64,000 bases of DNA from Apricaphanius iberus (GCA_028564705.1 JAPXFQ010002141.1:310001-374000); one strand, 5' to 3'; counted from the stretch's first letter, positions 22,879 through 35,723 are shown. The notes: generated by a model not told the origin, from the sequence alone. Program-made: numbers and translations.

Positions 22879-24580
22879 TGAAACCAAAACCAGAGAATCC
22901 AAAAAAGGATTGAATACTTCAGTTTAGGAAGGTTACAGTTGCTCTAACAGATTATTGTGCCTTGTCTGTACCAGAATCTATTTTTTAACAAAATTGTACA
23001 GAGCATAGTTTACATTAAAGCTGGAAATAAGTTGATTTATCATAGTTTTCATAGTTTTACATCACAAGTTCCTATTTTATTCTTTTTGTTCGGCCATATT
23101 CTTTACTTTTTGCGCAGTTTAACTCTATTTTTTAAAGAGTTTTTCCTTCCTAGGACATTTTATTTCAATAGCTATATTGATATTTTTGCATGATAAAGAA
23201 GTCTCCATCCAAAGTATGGTAAAAAGTCAGGTAAATCAGATCAGACTACACTCTCGGACCTCTGCAGGAAAAAAAAATCAAATATTTCCAACAACAAAAA
23301 GAAGCTGGAGACAAAATTAGACCTTTCATTTTTCTTTTTGAAAGTCGCAGGAGTTGTGTTTGCTGAAAAACAACAAGATGCTCTCTCTTCACTTCCACTG
23401 AAAGAGCCAAAGACAAAAAGTAATCAGTGGGAAGCTGACTGACAGTTCTGAATGAAGCTCTGCTGCTTGAAAGTCACTCAGATCTCTAAAACACATTATT
23501 TATGGTGCCAAGGAGCATCGAACTGGAGCTATCCATAAATCCAACGATATGACAATTTATTAGTCACTTTTGTTCACCAAACACATGAATGACTATTTTG
23601 TGTTTGGAATGAAGTGTCAGCACTTCAGTCAAATCAGCAATGAGTTTTGGTGCTTTGTTTGGTGCAGTTTTACGCTTATTATTTTGCATATTTCTCTGCA
23701 GAGCTTGCATCCCGTACTTGCAGTTGCATGACTTTTCTCTGAGGGCTCCAGATTCCTCCCACGCTCATACGTGTTTGGTTATCTGTGTTGGTATTTAGGA
23801 CTGTGCAACCAATTCAGAATGCACATCAGCTCTTAGTCAATCTTGATGATGTCAAGGAGTATTTTTATTAAAACATATTGACTGATTTAATACTGAATAA
23901 AGGAGGAAATTAGACTTTCCACACAAATTAAATGCTGTGCAAGAAGAAGTTGCTATTGATGAAATTACTCCCTTTTTATTCTCCACTCTGCAGCTGATTT
24001 GGCTTCACAGTCCTTCCATTCATAAATACGAGGGGGGACAATTTGAACTCTTCTGCACGGATTGAGAAAATACAACCCTGAAAAATCCTGTTTATCATTC
24101 AGAGACACCACCAAGTGGTAAAATGTTTTAAATTAATGTTGCCAAGCTCCCCTTCTTCTCCTCTCCAGAGTCCACTCTGATGGATGCTCATCTGCTGTAC
24201 AAGATTTCATTGGTAATAAAAGCATCCGCACTGTCTACTGAATTCAGTTCTTTTTTGGAAATTGCAGGAGTTGTTTTAAATTTTTACGCCATTTTATTGT
24301 CAATTAAACAGACACGGTAGATTACGGAGCAGAATTTGTAATTGGGATTGTTGAGACTGCATCGTACCTAATTTTAGGTACTCTAGATTAAATATCCAGT
24401 GTTCTCATGTTTTGTAGACCCGGTGAAAGCTTACAGCCTTCGCCACTTTGGAGGGGATTGCTGCAGAAGTTTATGGTGTATTTAAGGTCTACTGTATCCG
24501 CTGGCAATGTAGGTGTTAGAAAAATGAAACTTTAAGGCAGCTCCTCTGTCCAGCAATGGCTGGTATCTCAACATAATCAA
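22879..24580. other. No identifiable feature
   Basis: Mostly AT-rich unique-looking DNA. No gene or repeat boundary could be supported. Confidence 0.45.
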
Positions 24581-24646
24581 TGTTTACATTGACATAAAAT
24601 AATCAGATTAAAAACCTGATTGAAATAAAAATGTTTCATGTAAACA
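24581..24646. repeat. Imperfect palindrome, possible MITE end
   Basis: tgtttacattgac at one side and catgtaaaca at the other enclose aatcag...ctgatt, so the 66 bases can fold back. This resembles subterminal parts of fish MITEs, but no element borders were found. Confidence 0.4.
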
Positions 24647-24887
24647 CACCATTTCATTGCGACCGAGACGGGTGGGTTGTCCCGCTTGTTAATCCATTCG
24701 CTGTGCATTTAATCCCTTTTTTTAAATGTGGGTCATTACTGCGCATGTCTGTTGTGTCATGCATAGACGTACAATATGTCAGAATTTGGGTTAGAATAAA
24801 AATTTTCACACAACAATAAAGGCTTGTAGATGTAAAACCGTGACCAGAAAAAAATAAAAGCACTGCCTGATTTCCCAGAATGTACTC

Positions 24888-25440
24888 CAATTAAACAAAA
24901 ACAAAACAGAAGTACTTATCTTTGGACCCAAAAGAGATTGATTAAATATCATTAAACAGCTTCAGGTGGTCCAACTAGAAACTACTGACCAGGCCAGAAA
25001 TCTAGGTGTAATAATGGACTCAGACCTGAACCTCCAGGGTCACATAAAGGCAATAAAAAGGTCAGCTTTCTATCAGCTGTGGTGTTGATGCAAGGAGACC
25101 TAGAAAAACTCATCCATGTATTTATTTCTAGCCGCCTTGATTACTGTAACAGTATCTTCACAGGTCTGCCTAAAAAAATCAATCAAACAGCTGCAGTTGA
25201 TCCAGAATGCTTCTGCTTATGTTCTCACTAGAACCGGGAAAGTAGAACACATCACCTCAGCTCTAAAGTCCTTCCACTTGCTCCCTGTAGCTCAGAGAAT
25301 AGACTTCTAAGTGCCTTTATTAGTCTATAAATCATTAAACGGATAAGCATCAGAGTATATTATAGATCTACTATCGTGGTACAAACCGTCCAGGTGCCTC
25401 AGGTCATCCAGTTCTAGTCTACAGATTGCCAATGGCAATT
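24888..25440 (+). pseudogene. L2-like LINE ORF2 fragment (thumb and C-terminus)
   Basis: The translation runs NKTEVLIFGPKRD, NLGVIMDSDLNLQGHIKAI, LKKSIKQLQLIQNASAYVLT, KSFHLLPVAQRIDF and SEYIIDLLSWYKPSRCLRSS, in the order known from fish L2-type LINEs. It contains several stops and an about 30-residue loss after the GHIKAI block. No reverse-transcriptase catalytic core and no 3' tail remain. It is the same family as 510-1085 and 35905-36735. Confidence 0.9.
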
Positions 25441-25831
25441 GGCAATGTGTTGCAATCTAGTTACATTGACTTATGTGACCTTAATGGCCAAAAAGAGCTC
25501 CGGACATCACGTGACTCTCAGAGCATAGCCGCCATTTTGGCAGGAATTAATGTAATCAAATAAATGTCGCCGGATGGTATTTTACCCTGAGTTTACTTCC
25601 CATTTTAAAATCGAATATATTATTGTCTATACCAGGAAATTCAAATGATTAAACATCTCCGACCCTTACCATTCCCCCTGGGATACTTTTTAAAACTTCA
25701 GAAGCTGTTGGAACCGACCTTTACCAGACCTGAGATACCCTGACGAACAATTTCCTGATCATTTTTCCCTCGTCACTAATCTTAAATAGTGGTCAAGGGC
25801 CATGCAAAATCAGTCCAAGGGCCATAAATGG
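25441..25831. other. Unassigned
   Basis: No supported feature between the LINE and the hAT-like terminus. Confidence 0.4.
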
Positions 25832-26060
25832 TAGGGATGTGATTCTTACAACAACCCACGATTCGATTTGATTCCAATTCGTGGTGTGACGATTCGATTC
25901 AGAATCGATTCTTGATTCAGAATCGATTCCCAATCAATACTACACGTTGGACAGCCCTTTGTTAAAGGTTAAGTATTTCAAACCTCTCACCCCCTCCCCT
26001 TTTTGAGTTTCGTGGAGAGTTGCCATATGCTGATCAGCCAAAAATAAACAAGCTGACGAG
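25832..26060. mobile_element. hAT-like terminus, partial
   Basis: It starts tagggatgtgattc and continues with many GATTCGATT and AGAATCGATT words, typical of subterminal repeats in a fish hAT family. A related gggaatcgattt-type start is at 35724. No opposite end was identified. Confidence 0.4.
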
Positions 26061-28009
26061 CGAAGACGAGTTAAACACAGACAATTGATCATTCGATAAG
26101 TAAATTTCACTGCAATTTCAAGTTAATGGTTATTCAAAAAAGTAGCTTGCGATATGTGTTCAGCCAACAATCTCTTTCTAATTTACTGCTAGCATTGTTA
26201 GCTCAACGTTAGCCTTTAGCCCGGTCAATATCAGATGAAAAATCACGTGATTGGCTCTGGAACCAGGAAATATGGATGTGGGACAGATGTTATAAACGCA
26301 GCGTTTTTAAAATGACCAAAACTTACAACCAACTGAGATCAAATCCTGTTTCGATGTAACTTTCCTTCCACCATGATTGGGGTATTCACTAAAATTACAT
26401 TTTTAAATACCTTATTAGTGTGATTGCTCTGACTAACACTTTCAATTAGAGCTGGAATATTTATATGATTAAAACCTTTGTTTCGTGTATGTAAAACTCT
26501 TCAAATGCAATACTTGTTCCTTTACACTTAAATAAGTGGTGTGTATCAGTTTGTTCTCATTGATCTTCATTGATTTAAAGGATCAGTTGTGTAGACAAAA
26601 ACCTAGAAGCGACTCTTTGCTTGTCAGATTGCTTGTGCCTGGTGTAGGAGCATGAATGGCTGAATTAGAGAACAGCAGTGTGAAGTGTTTTGTAACCACC
26701 AGGGAAACCTTAGCAAAGTGATGTTGACGCTGTTAACTTCTTGGTGCTAAAAACCACATGTATCATTTATGGATCCCTGCTGCAGCTGTTATCTACTTCA
26801 GTCACTGGAGATACATTCTAGAAGAAGAGTGTGTTCTTTAGGTTTTACCTGCTGCAGTTTGGAGATTCGAAACCTCGTGTTATCTGCCTATGATATAGAT
26901 GATGTTGTGTCTTGTAGTATCTATACACATTGTCATTGCGTAGGTATTTTTGATTTTAATGGTTGATCATTTTTCCTACGTTGGCCAACATGTCCTCTGC
27001 ATGCAAAAATATATAAACTTTTTTTATTCGGATTTTAAGAAATGCTCAATGCAGGCGATAAGGGGCCGTTTACACAATCCGCACTTCCCATGCTTCAACT
27101 CTTTTCCGGGTTATAAGTATGTCTACGGGGAAAACAATCAAATTATAGGTAAAAAATGCCGTTTCTTGCCACTCGTTTAGAGTTAATGGGAAGATGGATG
27201 GTGTTGAAAACAGCGGAAACCTGGTTGCAGCAAAGTACTTGAGACTGGGTTGGAGGTTCACCTTCTAGCAGGAAAACAAAACTAAGCATAAATCCACAAA
27301 TAAAATGATTTAGGGAAATGGGATGATAAAAGATCAATCCTAAACTTAGCTTAAACAAATTTGGAACATTGCTCGTTTTAGATGCTCGTCATCCAATCTG
27401 ACGTTGACATGAACAGTTTTCCTTATGAGGATAGACAAAAACTTTCAATGGGGAATGTTGTGTTAACTCAGGGAAGAAAATAAAAAAAAACATGTATTAG
27501 TGTCCCTCCATGGAGTGTAGCACAGTTTGGACTATGTGTTGGTCCATCTCACTGAACCCAAATATAAAACATGACTGTAACATGACTAAATAAGAACTAC
27601 TTAGAAGGGTGTGACTAACTTTTTAACACATTAATCCTTCTGTCTCCTGAGCTTTCTGGAACTATTTATTCACCCTCTGATTTAGATTTAGTCCACTGGT
27701 TTTGATTGAAATCCACAATGTCTAACTCGGCTTTTGTTTTTTAGGTGACAACAGATTCAGTCATCAGTTCTTTGAAGCGAAGCTCGGAACCCGTTGGTTT
27801 TCCCTGCCTGTCCTGTACTGATAGAACCTATCCAACAATCTATTATTGATTTCATAGTGTGTTACTTATACGTGTAAAAACACAGCAGCGACTGGCTCGC
27901 ATTTGTAGTCAAAGTTCATGTATCAAAAGCAAACAGAGAGCCAAACAGCTTTCCATCATAACAAAGGCAAACATACAAAAAGCCCTGAGCATTTCAGCGC
28001 TATTAAGAC
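26061..28009. other. No identifiable feature
   Basis: Includes short ORFs at 26769-27180 without motifs. Some of it may be old transposon sequence, but no borders are visible. Confidence 0.4.
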
Positions 28010-28340
28010 ACCCACTCCCTCTCCATCCTCCATCTCTTGTTCTTGTGCCGTCTCCATCCAACTCCCCCTTTGTCAGTCCAACTCCCAGCTCCTACCTCTT
28101 GTTACCACTCCCCCAGATGCACTTCCTCCTTTTCTCTGCCTCTCCTTTTTCTCCTCTATTCAGCTGTCATCCTGTCTTCGTTCCATACAGTCCTGCTCTT
28201 GCACCGTCTCTTCTACTCCTACACGAGCACTTAGCACCACCACATCCACCCCCGCCCACACACTGTTTCTTCCTCCTTTTTTTTTTTTTTTTTTTAACCA
28301 ACCTCTTAGTCATGTGTGTCTACATCCATCCCTCCCACTC
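28010..28340. repeat. Pyrimidine-rich tract with 19-base T run
   Basis: The plus strand is dominated by C and T, with an uninterrupted T run at 28277-28295. The 195- and 142-codon ORFs through it are Pro/Ser/Leu low-complexity translations and not genes. Confidence 0.85.
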
Positions 28341-28349
28341 TTTTAACTC

Positions 28350-29127
28350 CGTCTCTCTTGCACTTCTCTCAGTGGGTCTGAGCTGGAAGCGATTGCCACC
28401 CACACGTTCCCTCTTCAGCCTGACATCAGATTTACATTCACAATGAACAAGAACAGCGTCTCTCATGTTGCCTTGCACATGGCTTTGTGCACCGTGCTTG
28501 AATGCAGGAGCAGCTTGCTGCCGTTCGGAAAACAAATGTGCCTGTTTTGTCTTCGAGGTGCAAGCTTTTGTCACCGATAATCCTGTTCAGGCCCGATTCT
28601 AGCATTAAATCAGTGTTTTATGGATGATTATACAGTTGAGGTTAATAAAAAGATAAAATCGGACTTGTTTTTCAGGAGCAATTCTTTTTTGCATGACTAG
28701 TAAATTAGAAACGTTTTATTTCAACAAAATATTTCAGTTTGAATTACAGTACATGGTGGAAAGCAGGACAGAAGAACCATCCACAACAGTGGTTGCTATA
28801 GTGATTCCCGCCTTTTCTTAGGGTGCAGGGAGGGAGGGGATGCAAACAAAAACAAATACAAAAGAAATTTCTAAAACTGACAGTTAGTGTGTGGAAGTAG
28901 TAAATGTTATCAAAAAAGTCTTAAACGTTGAGTTACACGGTCAGGGGCGTAGCACAAAATTCTGGGCCCTGTACACTCTCAATTTCAGTGGACCCCATTA
29001 GGCACAGGAGAAAAAGAGTGGCATTTAAAAATAAAAAATAAAAAAGCAGAAATAAGGTTTCATGTTATCAGATCTGAATGTATTCATGAGTATTTCTGTC
29101 CTTCACCCCATGAATTGATGTATTTGG
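28350..29127. other. No identifiable feature
   Basis: Nothing supportable. Confidence 0.45.
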
Positions 29128-30190
29128 CTAGGGATGAGACAAATACCACTTTTTTCAAAGCAATACAATGCCGAGTACTTGCCAACCAATGCCGATACTT
29201 TTATCCAATAGAAAAAAATGCAATGCATTGGAGGGCAGGTTTTATTTTCTTCTCAAATTATGATGAATTATATTTTTAAAATTAAATATTAATAAACATG
29301 ACAACACAACCAAAATTTCAAGTTAAAGGGTGAATATGGAACAATTTAATAAAAAGCTCTATTTAAAAAAAAAAAATACTTCCATGGGACGTTTAGAGGG
29401 GTGCAGAATGAAAGTACACCATTTCCTTACAAAATTATATTTGAGATATAATAAAATAAAATAAAAATGTTGACGGGCACGACGTTGGCCATTTGTTTAC
29501 ATCTACCAGCCAATAGCGGGCTCCATAGCGGGTTGCCTGACAAGATAAATAGTCTGTTCGGGACAGCTGGTACTGTGGATAATAATAACCGTAGTTGCCC
29601 TAACCTGGTTTGTTCTATAGTTAGCTAACATAACAAGAAAGTTAAAAGAACATATTTAACTGCTTACCAGGCAAGCTGATAACTTCCACCAAATAAAGTC
29701 AGATTTTTTCCTGAGTCTCCAACTCCCCGGACTTCCACTTCCATCAAGCCGACTCCCCTCTGATCACTGCAGAGACCCTGCTCGTTGAGTAGGTACAGCG
29801 CACGGCTCATCCTCCACACTCCCCTCTCCCCGAGTGGCTCCAGCCAGCGGCTGGGCTCGTCTTCTCCGCTCCCCACGTAGCTCCAGCCAGCGGCTCATGT
29901 ACGATTCGTCACTGGACATGGTGCAGGCTGGTCACGTCACATATCAGCAGCGAACCTGGCATCCAAACAGCGTGAATCCTCGTTCTGTTGTTGCAACTAC
30001 CACCTCCGCTCACTAGATGTTGCTGTGGGGTTCGTGTTCCATATTCAACCTTTAAAAATGAAAATTTTCTGTGAAATTATTGCAGTTTCCACATTTTAAG
30101 AATCGGTTCATTGTATCAGTTAACTTCAGCCAATTTCGATCCGAGTACATTAGACGGTATCGGGGTCCTATACATGATACCAGTATCGGT
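29128..30190. mobile_element. hAT element split by a later insertion
   Basis: The left part (29128-29326) starts ctagggatgagac and has 'caatacaatgccgagtact' and 'ggcaggttttattttcttct'. The right part (30056-30190) has cacattttaagaatcggttc and ggtatcgg-type words. These two parts together match the uninterrupted relative at 13336-13662 (tcaagtgaaaataaacattt junction). The gap is filled by the TTAA element at 29327-30051. The extreme right terminus is degraded. Confidence 0.75.
29327..30051. mobile_element. TTAA-flanked DNA transposon, 725 bp, non-autonomous
   Basis: TTAA at 29323-29326 and 30052-30055 flank inverted ends agggtgaatatggaac and gttccatattcaacct (15/16). TTAA targeting is a property of piggyBac and Kolobok elements. 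The interior contains a GC-richer block around 29690-29990 with a 70-codon minus ORF, but no transposase. It sits inside a hAT element, so it inserted after that element did. Confidence 0.88.
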
Positions 30191-30694
30191 ATTGGCTAGC
30201 AGGCTGATTCCAGTTGCTAACACGGCCCAATACAACTGGGATTCATGTTTATGAAGTCGACAACTAAATTTTATCAGGCACATACTTTAGTTGTCTTGAT
30301 GCTTGTTTGGTAACGAGCTAGCTAAAGACTTCACAGATGTAGGCTTTAAATATAACGGGACTTTGCATTACAACAAGCAAACGAGTTCAACTCTCGGTCT
30401 CCCCTCATTCTGGCTTCTTTCTTTTTCTTCCCTCTCTTTCTTCTTGTGATGGCCTAATTTGTTCTTTTTGGGCAGCATGATGACTTCCATCGAGGTTTTT
30501 CTAATCTTGCTGGTCCAGTGTTGCCATCTGTCTCTGACAGATTACTGCTAGAATTAGTTATTTACGTCTACATGGTAACTTTGACGGGAAGATTCGTTGT
30601 TTTGACCGGCGGAGTTTGTTTTTTTTTCTTCTAAAAGTGGAGAGGGCGGTTCTTTCCTGAAATAATCCTCTTTACCTTTAAAAATAAAATTAAT
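30191..30694. other. No identifiable feature
   Basis: Nothing supportable beyond short T-rich runs. Confidence 0.45.
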
Positions 30695-30865
30695 AAACAA
30701 AATATTTAGCTTGCTAACAAAATATTTATTTTGAAACTTAAAGAAATATAAAGTAATAAATACCATGGGTGCAAATATGACTTTGAAAAATGTACTTGCA
30801 TTTATTAATGACAGGTTAAATAACTCTAATTATTACTTTTAACTGTGTAACTTTCCAGATATTGA
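30695..30865. repeat. Short copy of the TTTAGC-unit repeat family
   Basis: One or two units (atatttagcttgctaacaaa) are followed by tgaaacttaaagaaatataa and then the shared flank aggttaaataactctaatta, which is also present near 10860 and 46920. Few units remain here. Confidence 0.65.
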
Positions 30866-31221
30866 ATGGCGAAATGTTATGATTAAAAAAATACTTATCT
30901 GTAGTATTTAATTAAATATTATAAAAAATTAAATACTTACTATTTATTTATTATTTAATCTGATTTAATATTTATTTTTTTATTTCTGCTATTTTAATGT
31001 ACTTGGTTTGCTTCACAGTGCTTAGGGCAATCTCATTGTTTTTCAAGTGCTTCTAAATTAAATGTCTTTGGTTAAATATCTAGTTCAAATAAAAACAAAT
31101 TAACCTTTTTATGACCTATTTAAACTTAAATTTTTGTTCAATTGTAGCTGATTGGTATGAAAACAGGGGTGGTGGAATTTTAGAAATGATGTTTCATTTG
31201 TACTCATCTAAACATACAATA

Positions 31222-31345
31222 TAGTGGGTACGGAAGGTATTCAGACCACTTAAAATGGTTCACTTTGTTTCAGTGTAGCTATTTGCTAAAATCATAATAG
31301 CTTATTGTACAGAAAAAAACGAAATCTTGATTTTTTTTTTATTGA
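31222..31345. mobile_element. Tc1-like left end
   Basis: tagtgggtacggaaggtatt followed by cagaccacttaaaa and 'tagctatttgctaaaatcat' is a characteristic fish Tc1-family terminus, next to a TA. The rest of the element is absent; a LINE fragment follows. Confidence 0.75.
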
Positions 31346-31369
31346 AAATTTGCCCCTCCGACCTCTCCG

Positions 31370-31660
31370 TCATTCATGGAGCGCACCATAAGGAGCCAGA
31401 TTGCATCTCTGTACAGTACAGGTGTGACTGATAAGAAGACTCTGCACTCGGCTTCTCACTCTCAATGCTGGAGATCATTTTTAAGGAGCGCGAGAAGAAG
31501 AGTGATGTCTTTATTATGAGGGATCCCTCCTATCCTTCCCAGGGGCGTTTTAATCTGCTGCCATCTGCTGAAAGATACAGCTACAAGAAAGAAAAAAAAC
31601 AGGACCTGCAACAGCTTCACTCTTCAGTGATCCCAGTATATGAATTTTTAGCTATTTGAG
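31370..31660 (+). pseudogene. Rex/CR1-like LINE, C-terminal end of ORF2
   Basis: The frame reads RDPSYPSQGRFNLLPSAERY, a version of the DPSHP.H.LF.LLPSGRRYR block found near the C-terminus of fish CR1/Rex-type LINEs. About 30 more residues follow, to a TGA just after 31655. Upstream the frame is broken. A reverse-transcriptase piece of what may be the same family is at 40680-41225, and a 3' UTR is at 38745-39115. Confidence 0.65.
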
Positions 31661-31664
31661 ATCT

Positions 31665-32189
31665 TCCTAACTTTCTTTGAATGATTGTGTTCAGTAGAAA
31701 GAGAGAGGGCTTGAATATGTCTCAAACTTTGAGACCACCACATAATTTGGTTATGTTTTACATTAGTGGGCAATGGGTGGTAATTATAATGCAGGACCTA
31801 GAACATATGAACAGCCTTCAAGAAGTCACATTAAGCCTCTCTAATTTACAAGGTAAATTAGAGAGAAACTGGGTTATTCTTGGTGCAATCAGTCTCAGGC
31901 AGAGAGAAGTTGATTCAGAGAAAATTGGCTTTAAAACTGAAGGACTAGCTGACCCAGGGGCATCAGTCATTAAGTTGATTAGCACCGCAGCCCGCTTCAC
32001 CTCATGCTCTTCAGTGAGCTAAGTTTCTTTGCTGTGCTTTGTGTAGCGACTCTATTAATGCGCACAGTTTGTGTCCTTTTCAACAGCTGTGACAATGTTA
32101 AGCTTGGCTTTTACCAACTTTAGCAAAATATTTCTCTTAAATTTCCATTGAGAACAGTTTAAAGTAAACATGCAATACATTCATTTACC
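31665..32189. other. No identifiable feature
   Basis: A 113-codon plus ORF at 31681 shows no motif. It is probably chance. Confidence 0.4.
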
Positions 32190-32815
32190 CACGTCGAAAA
32201 GTTTGGTGCGACTTGAAATCCTCCGGGAGATGTTTATATCATTCTCGATCAGTGTTTATCCGTATAATGGGAGCTGTTGGGGCAGCCAAAGGGCAGCCTC
32301 TAAATAAGGCATCATCTGCCACAAAACTCTTCATTTCACCAATGTTTTGTTAGAAATACATGCACTATTCACTGAGGTGCTTTGTTGTTATCATACAGGG
32401 TGTTTTACAAGCTTTTATTCCTGCTTACACCAACTGAAGATTTCAATGACAGGACTTTTACTCTGTGCCCTAAGGCAGTTGGTTAGACAGAACTTGCTAC
32501 TACAAAAATTAGAAAAATTCACGTCTGTGTTTCCAAATTGCACACATAAAATGACCAAGCGGACTAAGTTCCGCTTCCACAACCTGCTCAAACTAAGGCT
32601 GCAATGGGGCACGGCTGTGACGTCGGCAGTCGGATTAAATCTCTCTAAAACACCCTGGAAGACAACAACAAAGCACGTTTGAAATGCTCAAAACTCACAG
32701 GGAAAAAAAGTTATTGATTAATAAAGAAACACTGATGAAATGAAGGAGTTTTGTGGCAGATAACTGAACATAATACATGCTACAAATAAGGTCCAGAAAA
32801 AAGAAAAAAAAAACT
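32190..32815. mobile_element. Family A fold-back element, second long copy
   Basis: gcagcctctaaataaggc, atcatctgccacaaaactct and catttcaccaatgttttgtt repeat the left arm at 4178-4240. The interior (ggttagacagaacttgctac, 'accaagcggactaagttccg', acaccctggaagacaacaac) also matches 4410-4610. The right arm (gatgaaatgaaggagttttg) is shortened. It ends in acaaataaggtccag, directly abutting the next copy. Confidence 0.7.
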
Positions 32816-33290
32816 CCGGAAAGTTTGGTTTTTTTTCAATCTGGACCTTTTTTCTCACCCTGAGAAGTTTGGAGCCAGATTGAATGATTCAGCAGTATTT
32901 ATATTCACTCTTGTTTAGCTTATATCCATAGAACGGGAGTGGTCGGGGCAGGACAAATGCCGCTTGTAATAAGGTTTAATCAGCCTCCAAAGTAGTCATT
33001 TTACATATTCTCCTTGGACTTACGAATGCCTCGGAAGTGCTTCTTTATTCTCTTCCGTGCCGATTCGGAAACTTAACATTAAAATAACAATAAAAAGCTG
33101 ACGAATCTGCCGCCGTAGAAAGCAGACTGGCAGTCTTGCTGTGGTGCACGGCAGATTCATCAGCATTTTATTGTTACTTTAATATTAAGCTTCCGAATCG
33201 CTCCAGCGAATGAGTAAAAAAAGAACATAAAAATTGCTCTAAATAATGTCCAGATTTAAAAAAACAACTTTTCCTTTTAAAAGGGGTCTG
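32800..33290. mobile_element. Family A TTAA element with internal hairpin
   Basis: Left end 'tcaatctggacctttttt', then caccctgagaagtttggagc and 'agaacgggagtggtcggggc' as in the 45.6-kb and 49.5-kb copies. The right end is ataatgtccagattt...cttttccttttaaaag. The middle includes a 52-base inverted repeat (33061-33112 against 33149-33200). Confidence 0.7.
33061..33200. repeat. Inverted repeat with 52-base arms
   Basis: The left arm 33061-33112 (cgattcggaaacttaac...ctgccg) pairs with the right arm 33149-33200 (cggcag...ttccgaatcg) with few mismatches. The 36-base spacer contains a further imperfect hairpin (agcagactg/cagtcttgct). Confidence 0.9.
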
Positions 33291-35723
33291 GAGAAATTCA
33301 TGTAAATGTAATATATTTGCATTATGACATTTTAAGTTTGAGAATTTAATATATCTATCTTCTATAATAACAACCTTACTAGTTTGCCATAATTACAGGC
33401 TAGAAAGTCCTTTTTTTGTAGGGTCAAAAGCTTCAGGATTTTCGATAAACTTGCGACTCAAACTGCAACTCAGAATATAAGAATTGCTGAGATTTTACAG
33501 ACCTTATTTCAGTATGGCTTGTTTGAAAGGTTTACCCATCTTCAATGGAGTTTGTGTTCAAATTCATCTCTGGGTCAACCTGCAATACTTACTAAAGATA
33601 AAGATAAAAAAACACTTCAACACTAGTGTGTCAGATTTTCATAACAGAACAATTGGACATTTTTGGAAAGGTTGCAGGAAGAAAATATAAAATATTTTTT
33701 ATTATTCTAGCAGCACAGCTTTTCTCTCCAAGTTATATAAGAGAGTTCGTCTATACATTGACTGAGGATGATTTCGGAACTAAACACAGTTCACACAGTG
33801 TTTATCTTCTCTTTGAGACCTCTCCTTTTTACTTTTATTATACTTAGTACTTATACTTACTAAAATACTTCTCAGAATATTATTTCTGATTTTTGTAAAA
33901 GTAAAAAGCACATTACTACTGATAAAATGTCTAATCCAGGAGAGTAATTACTTCTATCATTGTTTTAAAATCATTTTTGTACTCATGAAAGCCTTTTTCC
34001 AAGTTTATTATTCAACTATTCTTTCTAACCACAGAATGCACACTTTAAAATGATAAAATGAAAAGTCAGGACTAGGCAACGTTTCCTATAAAATCACATT
34101 ATGGTCACCCTAAATACCAAATATTTTTGGCTATTATTTTTTAAAGAAAACATTCTGAAAATAAACTTAAAATAACACATCGGTTTTAGGTCTGTTCAGT
34201 TTGGGCAAAGGATATTTCTTTTCTTGTACTACTGTTCTGAAATGAAATGCATTTAACTGCTGTGACGTTTATTTGATTGTTGTCCTCAAAAATCCATTCA
34301 TATTTGTGCTTTCAAATATGTGTATATAAGATTTTGGATCTTTATGAGTTAAGGCTTTACTTTACAAGACTATAATTTGTTTTTAAAAACACAATATTTT
34401 ATACAAAATATAGACTCGAGCAAGCAGATGTATTAGCTACTTTGGTTTCTGACTAAACTCTGCAGGGTGAAGTTTTATTGTTTTGCTCTTTGTCAGTTGG
34501 TGTCAGCTTAGAATCCTAAAGCATAATGTTTTTTTGGGATTTGTGTTTGTTTATCAAAATCTAAATTCTTAAACATCTCTTAAAAAAGAATTAAATGTTA
34601 CGGGATAGTGTTGTTAAAAAAGAACAGTCTGCTTAAACGACACTGTTCCAATGTACGGGTGATTTATTGAGTGGCTAAAACAAAGAGACAGGCACGTCTA
34701 CTCCACATGACCCCAGTCAGACAGAATCCCAACCCCCCGTGACATGATAAAGCCTCGGCCTGGCGGCGTTTTTCAGCTCTGCCTTTCAAGCCTTTACATC
34801 ATCCCTGTAAACACTACTTATGTAAGAGAATTTTTAAAATACACTCCCAAAAAGCAAACGAAAACAGCTCTCCTCGTGGGTCCTCGCCGTCTGTTTTAGA
34901 GCTGCTGCTAATCGGCACTCTTTACTCTGTGTACCGATCCCAAAAAATGACTGAAGATGTGAAATGATGTATTGATTGTTTAAATGATATTCCTTTAACC
35001 AAATCTCACCGCTCTGCAGAATGAGCATTAATGCATGCATCTTTTTTTTCTATTTTAGTTTAAAACAATCCTGGATGTGTCAGGCATTCTTGTGTATTGA
35101 TGCAATGTGTCTGAAAATAAAATGCAAGGTGCTTCAGCGGAAAAAAAGAGTTTCCATAGCAACGAAGTACAGAACTAGAGTAAGGATCAAAAAGAGACCG
35201 AGTGAAAAATAGATTCCAGTGAGTCTATTCAGACTTTTTCTACCCTTCTGTCAGTGTCGTTCTTTTTTTAAATGAACCCTAATGGCTTTGATTAATTCAG
35301 ACTGCCATTACTGTATGAATTTATTTATTGGATAAGGCTGAAAAGACGAAGCCTGGCTTTGGGTTGAATTTTGTCTCAGGCTAGCACCCACTGCTGACCT
35401 AATCCATTTCACATCCATCAGCAGAGTTTGCAAAAAGACTACAGATCAGATGATTTTCCTACTAAGCCTGAATAAGTTTTTGCACAAACCGCCGCCTACT
35501 ATTTTCCTCTTTCTGCATGTAGAATGAGGTGCTTTAAGTGTATTATATTCATGCAAGCACATTTCTGTCCATATCCAACTTGAATTGTATTTATTTTACT
35601 TAAATTTAACTTGAGCAATTTTCTAACCAGCTCTTTCCTACATCAATTTGCAAAGTAATTATAAAAGACAGATATTAACAAAGTAGGGCAAAACCTGTGT
35701 ACCAAGATTGGTTGTTTAAAAGT
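33291..35723. other. No identifiable feature
   Basis: Long AT-rich stretch. Short ORFs (for example 33484-33847 and 35021-35212) have no motif. A less AT-rich patch at 34640-34800 shows no coding signal. Confidence 0.45.

Noticed and set aside
28010..28340. ORFs of 195, 142 and 65 codons rich in Pro, Ser and Leu
   Set aside because: They translate a pyrimidine-rich low-complexity tract with a 19-T run; several frames are open at once, as expected from composition.
32347..32682. 111-codon ORF
   Set aside because: It falls within a family A repeat whose other copy at 4.1-4.9 kb does not keep the frame.
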